A stretch of DNA of 39,658 nt from JBBRYK01 sp038237665 (GTDB lineage: Bacteria > Actinomycetota > Thermoleophilia > Gaiellales > Gaiellaceae): assembly GCA_038237665.1 (NCBI GenBank), contig JBBRYK010000020.1:1-39658 (forward strand), in the 5' to 3' direction. How positions within the stretch are numbered: position 1 is the stretch's first letter; each line of letters opens with the position of its first letter. Positions 17,951 to 25,857 of the stretch are shown here, one piece after another. A program made the translations under genes and the position numbers. The notes beneath the pieces are model-generated. The model made no database searches. It was not told the DNA's origin and saw only the letters and a program-made list of their open reading frames with translations.

Positions 17951-17999
17951 GGCGCGAATCTGTCACGGGGGTGTGCCGAAAGCGTGAAACTTTCAGCGC

Positions 18000-18269
18000 G
18001 TGCCTTCGATTCGCCAGCCGGAGGAGGCATACATCCATTTCGCCGGCGTGCACCCGGCTCACCGCGGCGGGGGCCTCGGGCGAGAGCTCTATGAGCAGTT
18101 GTTCGCGGTCGCACGCGCGAGCGGTCGGACGACCGTTCGCTGCGTGACAGCGCCGGTCAACGAGGGCTCGATCGCCTTCCACCGGCGCCTCGGGTTCGAG
18201 ATCGAACGCATCGCCGACAACTACGACGGCGCCGGTGAGAGCCGGGTCCTGTTCCGGAAGCGGATCTAG
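18000..18269 (+). pseudogene. GNAT acetyltransferase lacking its N-terminus
   Basis: 89-residue remnant of a GNAT N-acetyltransferase. It holds motif A (GVHPAHRGGGLGRELYEQL, acetyl-CoA pyrophosphate loop) and motif B (APVNEGSIAFHRRLGF). The first 60 or so residues of the fold (beta1-beta3) are absent. In this frame a TGA closes the ORF just upstream of the GTG at 18000, and comM starts divergently only 62 bp away. Loss of the N-terminal strands should leave it non-functional. It sits at one edge of a damaged zone. Confidence 0.65.
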
Positions 18270-18278
18270 AAGATCGTC

Positions 18279-19402
18279 CTAGCGCTGCCGGGCGACGAGC
18301 ACGTCCTCGAAGAACTCGCCTGCGCGCCGGCCGGTCCTCCGGTTGACGTGGCGGCGGAGGCGATCCTCGAGGACGAGCCCGGCCCGTTCCAGGATCTCCG
18401 GATAGAGGTCGCGACGGTCGTTGACGACGATCAGGATGGGAGCGTCGTCCGAAGCCGTCTCTGCACACTGTTCTCCAGTGTGGCAACGACCCCATCGACG
18501 TAGTCTCGAATGGCCAGACGGCTTGTTCCGCGCGCTGAACTGCCGAGCTCCTCCGCCTTGCATTGCGGTAGCTCCAGCAGCTCATAGGCGTAGCGGTGCT
18601 GCTCGTGGTAATCGATCAGACCGGGATAGGGCGGCGAGGTGAGCACCGCGTCGAACGGCCCTGCCAGGGCGAGGGCACGCGAGTCGCCGTGGAGCACGGC
18701 GGCCTCGGCCGTGCGGTCGCGCGCACGCGCGAAGTCCTTCAGCCGGGCAACCGTGTCGAGGGCATAGCGGCGAAGGAACTGTCGAGCCGTCTCCACGGGG
18801 CGACACGTCCGCCGGTGCTTGAAGCACCAGTACGGCTCGAGTTGCGGGGCGCGTGGAAAGTCGAGATCGAAGTGCGTCGTGCGCCGTGCCGAGCGTGCGA
18901 GAACCACGCGGAGCACGTCGGCATGCTCGTAGTCGCCGACGAGCGCCCGCCAGAACACCAACTCCGCCGCAGCCTGCGGCGCGTACCAGGAACGGACGAA
19001 AGCAGGGACGTCGGCGGGCGGGTCCGCGCCGGCGACATCGAACGCTTCGAGTCGTGCGCAGGCATCGCGCAGCTCTCGCTCGAGCGTGAAGAGGTTGTAC
19101 CGCTGCGTCTTCACCCGCATCAGCAGGCAGTTGAACGCCGCAATGTCGACGCCGGTTGCGGCGTGGCCACTCTCGAGCGACTGGACGAGTGTCGTGCCGG
19201 ACCCGGCGAACGGGTCGAGCACCCGCCCGCCCTCGCGCACGTAGCGCCGGAGAAGCGCCTCGACGAGCTGCGGGATGAACTTCCCCAGGTACGGATGCAG
19301 GCGATGGACGTGCCTCGTCCGCTCGCGCTCGGGCAGCTCGCGTTCCGACCACGAGAGCTCGAGGTCGATCTCGGCGTAGAGGAGGTCCTGCGTGGAGGCC
19401 AC
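18279..19402 (-). pseudogene. N4/N6-type DNA methyltransferase with a frameshift
   Basis: Site-specific DNA methylase-like gene. From GTG at 19402 it has the SAM-binding motif DPFAGSGTT (63-71) and catalytic TSPPYPG (255-261), in the order of beta or gamma classes. After about residue 315 the frame becomes nonsense and stops at 18431. The -1 frame continues sensibly as DDAPILIVVNDRRDLYPEIL and HVNRRTGRRAGEFFEDVLVA to 18279. One base appears lost around 18450-18470. No restriction gene is adjacent, so it would be an orphan methylase. A sequencing error is possible, but its neighbours on both sides are also broken. Confidence 0.65.
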
Positions 19403-19463
19403 GGTCCAGGATTCGGCCCGGACGGCACGTCCTCCTGCCCGAGGGCCGCGGCGACAGGCCACG

Positions 19464-19937
19464 GCCCGCGATCATCGCGGCGATCGACGAGACGAGGATG
19501 TCGCGATTCTTGATGTGCGCGAACTCGTGTGCGAGAACACCGCGCAGCTGCTCGGGCGGCATGTGGTGGAGCAGGCCCTCCGTGACCGCGACGACCGCGT
19601 GCTCGGGGTTCCGGCCGGTCGCGAACGCGTTCGGCTGCTCGGAGGGAATGAGGTAGACCCGCGGCTTCGGCACCCCTGCGATCTCGGCGAGCTCGGCAAC
19701 CATGCGATGCAACTCGGGCGCGTCCGCCTCGCTGACCGGCTTCGCCCGGCTGGCCTTGATCGCGAACTTGTCGGACATCCAGTAGGCCGCGAGGTTCATG
19801 ACCACCGAGAAGACGACGAAGATCCAGAGGAAGGCTCCTCCGAGCGCAGCCCCGATCCCGATGAAGAGGCCGGTCAGCCCGGCGAGCAAGAGCCAGGTCC
19901 GGGCCTTGGTCGTGGAGTTCGTACGTGTGATGCTCAT
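19464..19937 (-). pseudogene. htpX: 5' half of htpX membrane metalloprotease
   Basis: The first 158 residues match HtpX, a membrane zinc protease that degrades misfolded membrane proteins. Two N-terminal transmembrane helices (about 14-50), NAFATGRNPEHAVVAV, and HEFAH (137-141) with HIKNRDILVSSIAAMIAG are present. Homology ends at about 19464. The remaining half, including the glutamate third zinc ligand and the C-terminal helices, is missing. The frame then runs on as a shadow of the methylase gene. HtpX is normally near 290 residues. The junction lies 62 bp upstream of the methylase start, so the gene was cut by a rearrangement or insertion. Confidence 0.75.
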
Positions 19938-19970
19938 GGTGCGTGAGATTCCTAGCGAACCTGCGGCGGG

Positions 19971-20315
19971 CTAGAACGCGTCAACGAGCCGCTCGAGCCG
20001 GCTACCCCGTACACCGATGACCTCGAAGCTCACCTCGAGGTCGTCCAGTTCGGGATGCGCTGCGAGCCAGGTCTCGGCGGCCCGGCGTAGCCTCCGCTGC
20101 TTCTCCCGGCCGACCATCTCGAACGGATCGCCGTAGCGGTCACCGGCCTTTGCCTTCACCTCGCAAAAGACGAGCCTCTTGCCGCGCCGAAGCACGACGT
20201 CGAGCTCGTTCCCACCCGCTCTCGCGTTGACAGCGAGGATGCGGTAGCCCCGAAGCCGGTAGAACCGACGCGCCCGCCGCTCGGCTGCACGGCCGAGAGC
20301 GGTCGTGTCGACCAT
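19971..20315 (-). CDS. yraN: YraN/UPF0102 family nuclease-fold protein
   Basis: 114-residue member of UPF0102, a PD-(D/E)xK nuclease-fold family whose role is uncertain but which is regularly found beside rnhB. Motif residues are E37 and D39 in GGNELDVVLR and E52-x-K54 in FCEVKAKAG. It starts 6 nt after the rnhB stop and would be cotranscribed with it. Confidence 0.9.
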   Translation of the reverse strand: MVDTTALGRAAERRARRFYRLRGYRILAVNARAGGNELDVVLRRGKRLVFCEVKAKAGDRYGDPFEMVGREKQRRLRRAAETWLAAHPELDDLEVSFEVIGVRGSRLERLVDAF

Positions 20316-20321
20316 CGGCCC

Positions 20322-21056
20322 TCAGCCGGCCACAGCTGCTTCGACGCGGCGCTCCGCCTCTTCGGGCGGGAGGTAACACAGCGCCTGGAACGAGCGCCGA
20401 TGGATCTCGGACGGCCCTCGCTCGCGTACGACGGCGGAATGCCCCGGCGTGATGTAGCCGACGTGGCTTTCGAAGCCGAACGAGGGGTAGAGCGCCGCGG
20501 CGCGCCGCATGTAGTGGTCGCGGGTCACCTTCGCCACGACCGATGCGGCGGCGATTGCCGCGCTCCGCTCGTCGCCGTCGACGACCGCGCAATGCTCCGG
20601 CGCTGCGGGGCCCAGACGGAAGCCGTCGACCAGGCAGGCTTCGGCGGGCGGTGAGAGGGCGGTCAGAACCGCGCGCAGGCCCGCAAGATTGGAGCGGTGC
20701 AGCCCGTTCCGGTCGATCTCCCCGGGCGGGATGACACGCACCGAGATCTTCTCGGCACAGCCGACGATCGCCCGGAACAACTCCTCGCGTTTCGCGGGCG
20801 TGAGCTGCTTCGAGTCGTTGAGGAGCGCCAGCGGACGGACGCGATGATCGCGTAGGCAGCCGTAATCGAGGAGCACGCCCGCGACGACGAGAGGCCCCGC
20901 GAGCGATCCTCGCCCGGCCTCGTCGGCACCCGCCACCCAGCGGGCCCCGAGCCGCCGGTCGAAGCTAAGAAGCCTCTTGCCCGTTCGCCGGTTCGGGAGC
21001 TTCTGGTTCGCCCGCCTCGGCTTCGGGAGCTTCCTCGGAAGCGGTGGCGGCGGCAC
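20322..21056 (-). CDS. rnhB: Ribonuclease HII
   Basis: Cleaves RNA in RNA-DNA hybrids and starts ribonucleotide excision. The metal-binding DEAGRG is at 45-50, followed by LAGPLVVAGVLL, NDSKQLTPAKRE and the GxVDGF-type CLVDGF. ASVVAKVTRD, near the fourth carboxylate, and FGFESHVGYITPGH follow. The only usable start codon upstream of DEAGRG with room for the first strand is GTG at 21056, which lies 92 nt inside the rplS tail. No ATG, GTG or TTG exists between that and GTG at 20933, which begins too close to the active site. Confidence 0.9.
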   Translation of the reverse strand: MPPPPLPRKLPKPRRANQKLPNRRTGKRLLSFDRRLGARWVAGADEAGRGSLAGPLVVAGVLLDYGCLRDHRVRPLALLNDSKQLTPAKREELFRAIVGCAEKISVRVIPPGEIDRNGLHRSNLAGLRAVLTALSPPAEACLVDGFRLGPAAPEHCAVVDGDERSAAIAAASVVAKVTRDHYMRRAAALYPSFGFESHVGYITPGHSAVVRERGPSEIHRRSFQALCYLPPEEAERRVEAAVAG

Positions 21057-21423
21057 TGGGCGAGGATAGCCGGTCGCGCTGCTGGAGCTCGCGGACGCGC
21101 GCCTTCTTTCCCACTTTCTTCCGCAAGTAGTAGAGCTTCGCGCGGTTCACGTCGCCGATCGCCTTCACCTCGATCTGCTCGATCTTCGGCGAGTGGAGCG
21201 GAAACGTCCGCTCGACGCCCACGCCGAACGACTGCTTGCGGACGGTGAAGGTCTCCCGGACGCCCGCGCCCTGGCGCTTGATCACGATGCCCTCGAAGAC
21301 CTGGATGCGCTGGCGCTGTCCCTCGATCACCTTGAAATGGACGCGGACGGTGTCGCCGGCCTTGAACCTCGGCAGGCTGTCGCGCAGCTGCGCGCGTTCG
21401 AGTGTCTCGATGACCTTGCTCAT
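20965..21423 (-). CDS. rplS: 50S ribosomal protein L19
   Basis: 152-residue bL19 at the 30S-50S interface. The core MSKVIETLERAQL, FKAGDTVRVHFKVIEG, RIQVFEGIVIKRQG and VNRAKLYYLRKKVGKKARV is complete by about residue 118. It is followed by a roughly 33-residue acidic, alanine/glutamate/proline-rich tail that standard L19 lacks. The ATG at 21423 is chosen over an ATG-less upstream extension; GAGGTGG lies about 10 nt before it. The tail region doubles as the start of rnhB in another frame. Confidence 0.96.
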   Translation of the reverse strand: MSKVIETLERAQLRDSLPRFKAGDTVRVHFKVIEGQRQRIQVFEGIVIKRQGAGVRETFTVRKQSFGVGVERTFPLHSPKIEQIEVKAIGDVNRAKLYYLRKKVGKKARVRELQQRDRLSSPSAAATASEEAPEAEAGEPEAPEPANGQEAS

Positions 21424-21456
21424 AGAAAGAGGCCCACCTCGGGCCGGTCGCAAATG

Positions 21457-22440
21457 CTAGCGCATCGTGCGCGCGAGCCTGCGGGCGCCGAACACGGCCA
21501 GGCCCATCGCCGCGAGGGCGGCGCCCATGAACGAGATCCGGTTGGGCGGCCAGTAGATGAAGAACACCTTGCCGATGATGTTCTTCCGCGGCACCGGCCC
21601 CCACTCGCGCGAGTCGCACGACTGGATCCGGTTGTCGCCCATCATGAAGTAGTCGCCCGCCGGAACCTTCCTGGCGGGCTAGTTGCGCACATCGCGCCGA
21701 TCGGGCTTGATGTACGGCTCGTTCAGCTTCTTGCCGTTGATGTAGACGAAGCCGTTCCGCTCGGCAAAGGTCTCGCCCGGGAGGGCAATCAGCCGCTTGA
21801 CGAACGTGCCGCCGGCGCCACAGCGCTGCTCGGCCAGCTTGGGCGTGTTGAAGACGATGATGTCCCCGCGCCGCGGCGGATGAAAGTGGTAGATGAACCG
21901 GTTCGCGAGCACGCGGTCGGAGAAACGCGAGAGGCAGCCCGTTCCGGGGCGGGCGCAATGGAGCGTCGGCTCCATCGACGAGGACGGGATGCGGTAGGGG
22001 TTGAAGACCCAGGCCTTGATCGCGAGGACGATCGCGATCGCGCCGGCGATCGTCACGATCCAGTCGATCCCGATGCGCCAGCCTCGCGGAAGCCCGGCCG
22101 TCATGCGGTCGACCGGGTTCCAGGAGCGACGCGGCGGCTCGGGCTGCGGCGCCGGCTCCGTAACCGGTTCCGGACCGAACGTGGGCTCGGCAGCCGGCGC
22201 GTCCGTCGTTGCCGGTTCGAACGCGCCGTACTGGGTCGAAGTGGCCGCGGGGACGGCCCGGAATGCGTCGTACCTCGCACGGCGGTCCGGATCGGAGAGC
22301 GTCCGGTACGCGAGCTCGACCTCGTACCAACCCTCCCCCGAGTTGCCGGCGTGTTCCTCCTCGAGCCGCCGGTAGGCGTCGTCGATCTCGAAGCTGGATG
22401 CGCCCCGCTCGACGCCGAGCACTGCGTAGGGGTCTCTCAC
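21457..22440 (-). pseudogene. lepB: J-like domain fused to signal peptidase I, interrupted by in-frame TAG
   Basis: Starting at GTG 22440 (GTGA overlap with the trmD stop), residues 2-61 resemble a J domain: DPYAVLGV, EIDDAYRRL, then ELAYRTLSDPDRRARYDAF. The HPD tripeptide is replaced by HAGNSG. A proline/glutamate-rich linker (63-105) and one transmembrane helix (about 125-142) lead to signal peptidase I: IPSSSMEPTL with nucleophile S155, RRGDIIVF, and FVKRLIALPGE with general base K215. TAG at 21679-21681 ends the frame after residue 253. The same frame resumes with GDYFMMGDNR and CDSREWGPVP, a final helix, and a TAG at 21457. Without that second part the enzyme lacks box E and should be inactive. 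Read error, readthrough, or a true nonsense mutation with another lepB elsewhere all remain possible. Confidence 0.8.
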
Positions 22441-23102
22441 GCCTTCAGCTCCGTGCTGCGCCGGCGGCTCTGGTCCAGCCGCCACTCGGCGATCCGTGCG
22501 TGATCGCCGGACAGCAGAACCTCGGGCACCCGCCAGCCCCGGAACTCGGCAGGCCGGGTGTAGTGCGGGTACTCGAGCCCGCCCTCCAGCTCGGCCGAGA
22601 AGCTCTCGAAGCGGCCGGAATCCTCGGCCAGCGCTCCGGGCAGCAGCCGCGCGATCGCGTCGACGAGCACCATCGCGGGCAGCTCGCCGCCGGAGAGCAC
22701 GTACGGGCCGATCGAGATCGCATCCGAGGCGAGCTGCGTCAGCACGCGCTCGTCGAAGCCTTCGAAGCGGGCCGAGAGCAGCGTCAGGCGCTCCTCGGCC
22801 GCGAGCTCTTCGACCATTCCCTGCGTCAGCTGCCGGCCCTGCGGTGTCAGCGCGACCATGCGATGCCCGGGCTGGCCGCCGTAGGCGGCGTCCAGAGCGG
22901 CCGCAACCGTGTCGACGCGCAGGACCATGCCGGCGCCTCCTCCGTACGGCTCATCGTCGACCTGGCCCGCCCGGAGCGGTGTCGTGTCGCGATAGCTGAA
23001 CAGGCGTAGATCCAGCTCGCCGCCGAGGACCGTCGCGACCGGACGCTGCTCGCAGAGCCACGCGAACGCATGCGGAACCAGGGTGAAGACGTCGAGCTGC
23101 AC
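22437..23102 (-). CDS. trmD: tRNA (guanine-N1)-methyltransferase
   Basis: Methylates G37 next to the anticodon of several tRNAs and prevents +1 frameshifts. The 221-residue SPOUT enzyme shows DVFTLVPHAF, DDEPYGGGAGMVLR, the trefoil-knot SAM site ISIGPYVLSGGELPAMVL, and HYTRPAEFRGWRVPEVLLSGDH. GTG at 23102 is chosen over the upstream ATG because GGAGG lies 8 nt before it and because it leaves 19 nt after the rimM stop. The stop overlaps lepB in GTGA. Confidence 0.95.
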   Translation of the reverse strand: MQLDVFTLVPHAFAWLCEQRPVATVLGGELDLRLFSYRDTTPLRAGQVDDEPYGGGAGMVLRVDTVAAALDAAYGGQPGHRMVALTPQGRQLTQGMVEELAAEERLTLLSARFEGFDERVLTQLASDAISIGPYVLSGGELPAMVLVDAIARLLPGALAEDSGRFESFSAELEGGLEYPHYTRPAEFRGWRVPEVLLSGDHARIAEWRLDQSRRRSTELKA

Positions 23103-23121
23103 AGGAATGGCCTCCGCCAGG

Positions 23122-23592
23122 TTACCCAGCGTCGGCGAAGCCGACTGCGACAACGACCCGGCGGTGCTCGAGGTCGATCTCGCGGACGCAGTCCTCCACG
23201 AGCGGGAGCCGCAGCCCCGAATCGAGCGCGAGCACGTCGTTGGCCACGCCGGGCTCGATCTCGGCCACCGAACCGAGCTCGCGGCCGCCTTCCTCCTCGA
23301 CGGCGAGCCCGATCAGGTCCGTGACGTAGTAGGAGCCCGCTTCGGGCACCGGCAACGCCGAGCGGGGCACCGAGAGCGTCGATCCCCGAGCGGCGACCCG
23401 GTCGAGCCGGACGACGAGGCGGCCGCCGGAGCGCTTCGACTCCACCACCGTGGCCGGGACGCCGTCGACCTGGAGGACCGCGCCGAGCGCGAACCACGCC
23501 GGGTCCTCGCTCGCCTCCTGGACGACGAATGCGCCGGCGACGCCGTGCGGACGTCCGACGCGGCCGACGGACACCCAGTCGTCAGTCGACAA
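23122..23592 (-). CDS. rimM: 16S rRNA processing protein RimM
   Basis: 30S maturation factor that binds uS19 and the head domain. The 156-residue protein begins WVSVGRVGRPHGVAGAFVV and has a PRC-barrel C-terminus with YYVTDLIGLAV and LPLVEDCVREID. The likely start is TTG at 23592, 11 nt inside the end of khpA, giving the usual few residues before the first strand. GTG at 23574 is the alternative. Neither has a good Shine-Dalgarno, so it is probably translated by coupling to khpA. Confidence 0.92.
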   Translation of the reverse strand: MSTDDWVSVGRVGRPHGVAGAFVVQEASEDPAWFALGAVLQVDGVPATVVESKRSGGRLVVRLDRVAARGSTLSVPRSALPVPEAGSYYVTDLIGLAVEEEGGRELGSVAEIEPGVANDVLALDSGLRLPLVEDCVREIDLEHRRVVVAVGFADAG

Positions 23593-23818
23593 TCTCGAGC
23601 AGCAGCCGCCGGTCCGAGCGGGCGGCACACGCCCGGACGATCGTCCGGAGCGCGCGGGCGATCCGGCCCTGACGGCCGATCACCTTGCCGACCTCCTCCT
23701 TGGCGACGTGGAGCTGAAGCACGAGCGCTCCGTCCCGCTCGACCTCTTCGACCCGAACGGCCTCGGCGTCATCGACGAGGCCCCGGGCGAGATAGGCGAC
23801 GAGGTCAGCTGCTGCCAA
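23582..23818 (-). CDS. khpA: KH-domain RNA-binding protein KhpA
   Basis: 78-residue single KH domain protein of the KhpA/YlqC family, RNA-binding and linked in other bacteria with KhpB to ribosome and cell-envelope control. The KH signature is VGKVIGRQGRIARALR, a GxxG loop with GRQG. It lies between rpsP and rimM, as in most Gram-positive genomes. The TTG start at 23818 overlaps the rpsP end by 14 nt. Confidence 0.92.
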   Translation of the reverse strand: MAAADLVAYLARGLVDDAEAVRVEEVERDGALVLQLHVAKEEVGKVIGRQGRIARALRTIVRACAARSDRRLLLEIVD

Positions 23819-24053
23819 CGCCGGCGACCTTGAGCAGGCGCGAGACCGCGTTCGAGGGCTGCGCGCCCTTGGCGAGCCAGTCCTTGACCTTCGACTCGTC
23901 GAACTCGATCGTCGAGGGATCGGTCTGCGGGTTGTAGCGACCGACGATCTCGATGAACCTGCCGTCGCGCGGCGAGCGCGCGTCGGCGACCACGACGCGG
24001 TAGATCGGGTTCTTCTTCGACCCGACCCGCGCCAATCTCATCCGTACTGCCAT
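23805..24053 (-). CDS. rpsP: 30S ribosomal protein S16
   Basis: 82-residue bS16, an early-binding 30S protein. MRLARVGSKKNPIYRVVVAD, RDGRFIEIVGRYNP and VKDWLAKGAQPSNAVSRLL cover the whole family. The ATG lies 1 nt after the ffh stop and is preceded by GGGAGG, so its ribosome-binding site is inside ffh. Confidence 0.97.
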   Translation of the reverse strand: MAVRMRLARVGSKKNPIYRVVVADARSPRDGRFIEIVGRYNPQTDPSTIEFDESKVKDWLAKGAQPSNAVSRLLKVAGVGSS

Positions 24054-24054
24054 T

Positions 24055-25389
24055 TCACCTCCCGCCGGCCTTGGTCATGAGCTCGGGTGGGATCGCCGGC
24101 AGCTTCCCTTTCCCAATCTGCTTCATCATCTTCTCCATCTGCTTGCGGGCGCTCAGCAGCTGGTTGACCTGCTGCACGGTAGTCCCGCTGCCACGCGCGA
24201 TGCGCTGCCGCCGCGACCCGTTGATCAGATGGGGCATGCGCCGCTCATGCGGGGTCATCGAGAGCACAATCGCCTCGACGCGGGCCATCTCCTCCTCGTT
24301 GACCTGCAAATCCTTCAGCTGTCGGCCGACGCCGGGGAGCATCGAGAGCACGCCCTTGAGGGGCCCCATCTTCCGCAGCATCCGGTAGCTCGTCAGAAAG
24401 TCGTCGAACGTGAACTGGCCCGACATCACGCGACGCTCGAGCTCTGCCTGCTCCTCCTCCTCGACGGCCTCCTCGGCCTTCTCGATCAGGCTGAGCATGT
24501 CGCCCATGCCAAGGATCCGCGAGGCCATGCGGTCGGGGTGGAAGTACTCGAGTTGGTCGAGCTTCTCGCCGACCGAAACGAGCTTGATCGGCTTGCCCGT
24601 GACAGCCTTGACCGAGAGGGCGGCTCCGCCGCGGGCATCGCCGTCGAGCTTCGTCAGCACGACGCCGTCGAAGGCGACCCGGTCGAGGAAGGTCTGGGCG
24701 ACGTTCACGGCCTCCTGGCCGGTCATCGCATCGAGCACCAGCAGGACGTTCGTCGGGCGCGCCTCCTTGCGGACCGCCGCGAGCTCGTCCATCAGGGCCT
24801 CGTCGACGTGGAGTCGGCCCGCGGTATCCACGATCGCAACGTCCCGCCCGTCGCTGATCGCCCGCGCCAGTCCCTTGCGCACGGCGATCACGGGGTCCTT
24901 CGTCTCCTCGCGGTAGACGGGGATCTGGATCTGCCGGCCGAGCTGCTCGAGCTGGTCGATCGCGGCCGGACGCTGCAGGTCGGCGGCGATCAGGCCCGGC
25001 TCCTTCCCCTCCTTCCGGAGCAGGAGAGCCAGCTTCGCGGCCGTCGTCGTCTTGCCCGACCCCTGCAGGCCCGCGAGCAGGATCACGGTCGGCGGGCGGC
25101 CCGCGAAGGCGAGCTTCGAATCACCGCTGCCCATGAGCTCGGTCAGCTCGTCGTGAACGATCTTCACGACCTGCTGCCCGGGGGTCAGGCTCTTGAGAAC
25201 GTCCGAGCCCAGCGCGCGTTCGCGGACGCGGGCGACGAAGTCCTTGACGACCTCGAAGTTGACGTCGGCCTCGAGCAGCGCAAGGCGGATCTCGCGCATC
25301 GCCTTCGAGATCGCTTCCTCGTCGAGGCGGCCGCGCTTCCTGAGGCCGTCGAGGGTCTGGTTGAGCTTGTCGGACAGGGTGTCGAACAC
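24055..25389 (-). CDS. ffh: Signal recognition particle protein Ffh
   Basis: SRP GTPase that binds signal sequences on ribosomes and docks with FtsY. It has 444 residues: N domain, G domain with GLQGSGKTT (107-115), DTAGR (188-192) and TKLDG (246-250), then a methionine-rich M domain (about 300-444) with INGSRRQRIARGSG for SRP RNA binding. GTG at 25389 has no Shine-Dalgarno but TACACT lies 8 nt before it. It heads the ffh-rpsP-khpA-rimM-trmD-lepB-rplS-rnhB-yraN run. Confidence 0.97.
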   Translation of the reverse strand: MFDTLSDKLNQTLDGLRKRGRLDEEAISKAMREIRLALLEADVNFEVVKDFVARVRERALGSDVLKSLTPGQQVVKIVHDELTELMGSGDSKLAFAGRPPTVILLAGLQGSGKTTTAAKLALLLRKEGKEPGLIAADLQRPAAIDQLEQLGRQIQIPVYREETKDPVIAVRKGLARAISDGRDVAIVDTAGRLHVDEALMDELAAVRKEARPTNVLLVLDAMTGQEAVNVAQTFLDRVAFDGVVLTKLDGDARGGAALSVKAVTGKPIKLVSVGEKLDQLEYFHPDRMASRILGMGDMLSLIEKAEEAVEEEEQAELERRVMSGQFTFDDFLTSYRMLRKMGPLKGVLSMLPGVGRQLKDLQVNEEEMARVEAIVLSMTPHERRMPHLINGSRRQRIARGSGTTVQQVNQLLSARKQMEKMMKQIGKGKLPAIPPELMTKAGGR

Positions 25390-25397
25390 GGCGGAGA

Positions 25398-25403
25398 AGT
25401 GTA
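25398..25403 (-). promoter_or_regulatory. -10 box TACACT for ffh, leaderless arrangement
   Basis: TACACT on the minus strand ends 8 nt before the ffh GTG; nothing resembling a ribosome-binding site lies between. Confidence 0.5.
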
Positions 25404-25445
25404 CGTGTCAGGATCCCGCAGCCAACTCACGGAAAGGAGCGCGAC

Positions 25446-25655
25446 ATGAGCGTTGCCAAGGTGATCACGATCATCGGTTCGTCCCCGGACAGCTTCGCCA
25501 AGGCGGCCGACAACGCCGTCCAGGAGGCGGCCAAGACGGTGCGCGGCATCAGCGGGGCCGACGTCGTGTCGATGACGCTGAAGGTCGAGAACGAGCGCGT
25601 CGTCGCCTACCGGACGACGGTCAACATCGCGTTCGCGATCGAGGGCTCAGCCTGA
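25446..25655 (+). CDS. Dodecin, flavin-storage protein
   Basis: 69-residue dodecin, a dodecameric hollow sphere that binds flavins or CoA. SVAKVITIIGSSPDSFAKAADNAV opens the family, followed by the GADVVSMTLKVEN strand and YRTTVNIAFAIEG. The ATG has AAAGGAG four bases upstream. It is transcribed opposite to both neighbours. Its 3' end overlaps the small secreted-like ORF on the minus strand by 35 nt. Confidence 0.92.
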   Translation: MSVAKVITIIGSSPDSFAKAADNAVQEAAKTVRGISGADVVSMTLKVENERVVAYRTTVNIAFAIEGSA

Positions 25656-25767
25656 CCTGATCGGCGGACGGCGTCCGGGTGGGCCGGCCAGCCGGCCCGC
25701 CGAGCGCGCCGCCGGCGATCGAGCCGACGAGAACCGTGGCGAGCACCCATTTCTTGGTGATGTTCAT
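25621..25767 (-). CDS. 48-residue ORF with signal-like N-terminus
   Basis: ATG at 25767 is preceded at 25773-25782 by AAGGAGGTGA, a ten-base perfect match to the 16S anti-Shine-Dalgarno with 5 nt spacing. This is the strongest ribosome-binding site in the window. The product starts MNITKKWVLATVLVGSIAGG: a lysine pair, a hydrophobic stretch and small residues, like a signal peptide or single membrane helix. A polar, arginine-rich tail follows. It overlaps the end of the dodecin gene antisense. The true protein could be longer if a base is missing. No family is recognised. Confidence 0.5.
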   Translation of the reverse strand: MNITKKWVLATVLVGSIAGGALGGPAGRPTRTPSADQVRLSPRSRTRC

Positions 25768-25772
25768 ACCTG

Positions 25773-25782
25773 TCACCTCCTT
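25773..25782 (-). promoter_or_regulatory. Perfect Shine-Dalgarno for the 48-residue ORF
   Basis: AAGGAGGTGA on the minus strand, all ten bases complementary to the 3' end of 16S rRNA, 5 nt from the ATG at 25767. Confidence 0.7.
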
Positions 25783-25857
25783 TCCGGCAGCCAGTCAACC
25801 GGCGCCGCCTAAGGGGGCCTTAAGCGCTGATCAAGAGTTCTCTATGAATTTCCGGGA

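Noticed and set aside
21679..21681. TAG as a recoded sense codon (pyrrolysine or code change)
   Set aside because: TAG ends many intact genes here (nth upstream addA, the dehydrogenase, pntAA, acpP, ftsY), and no related cue is visible.
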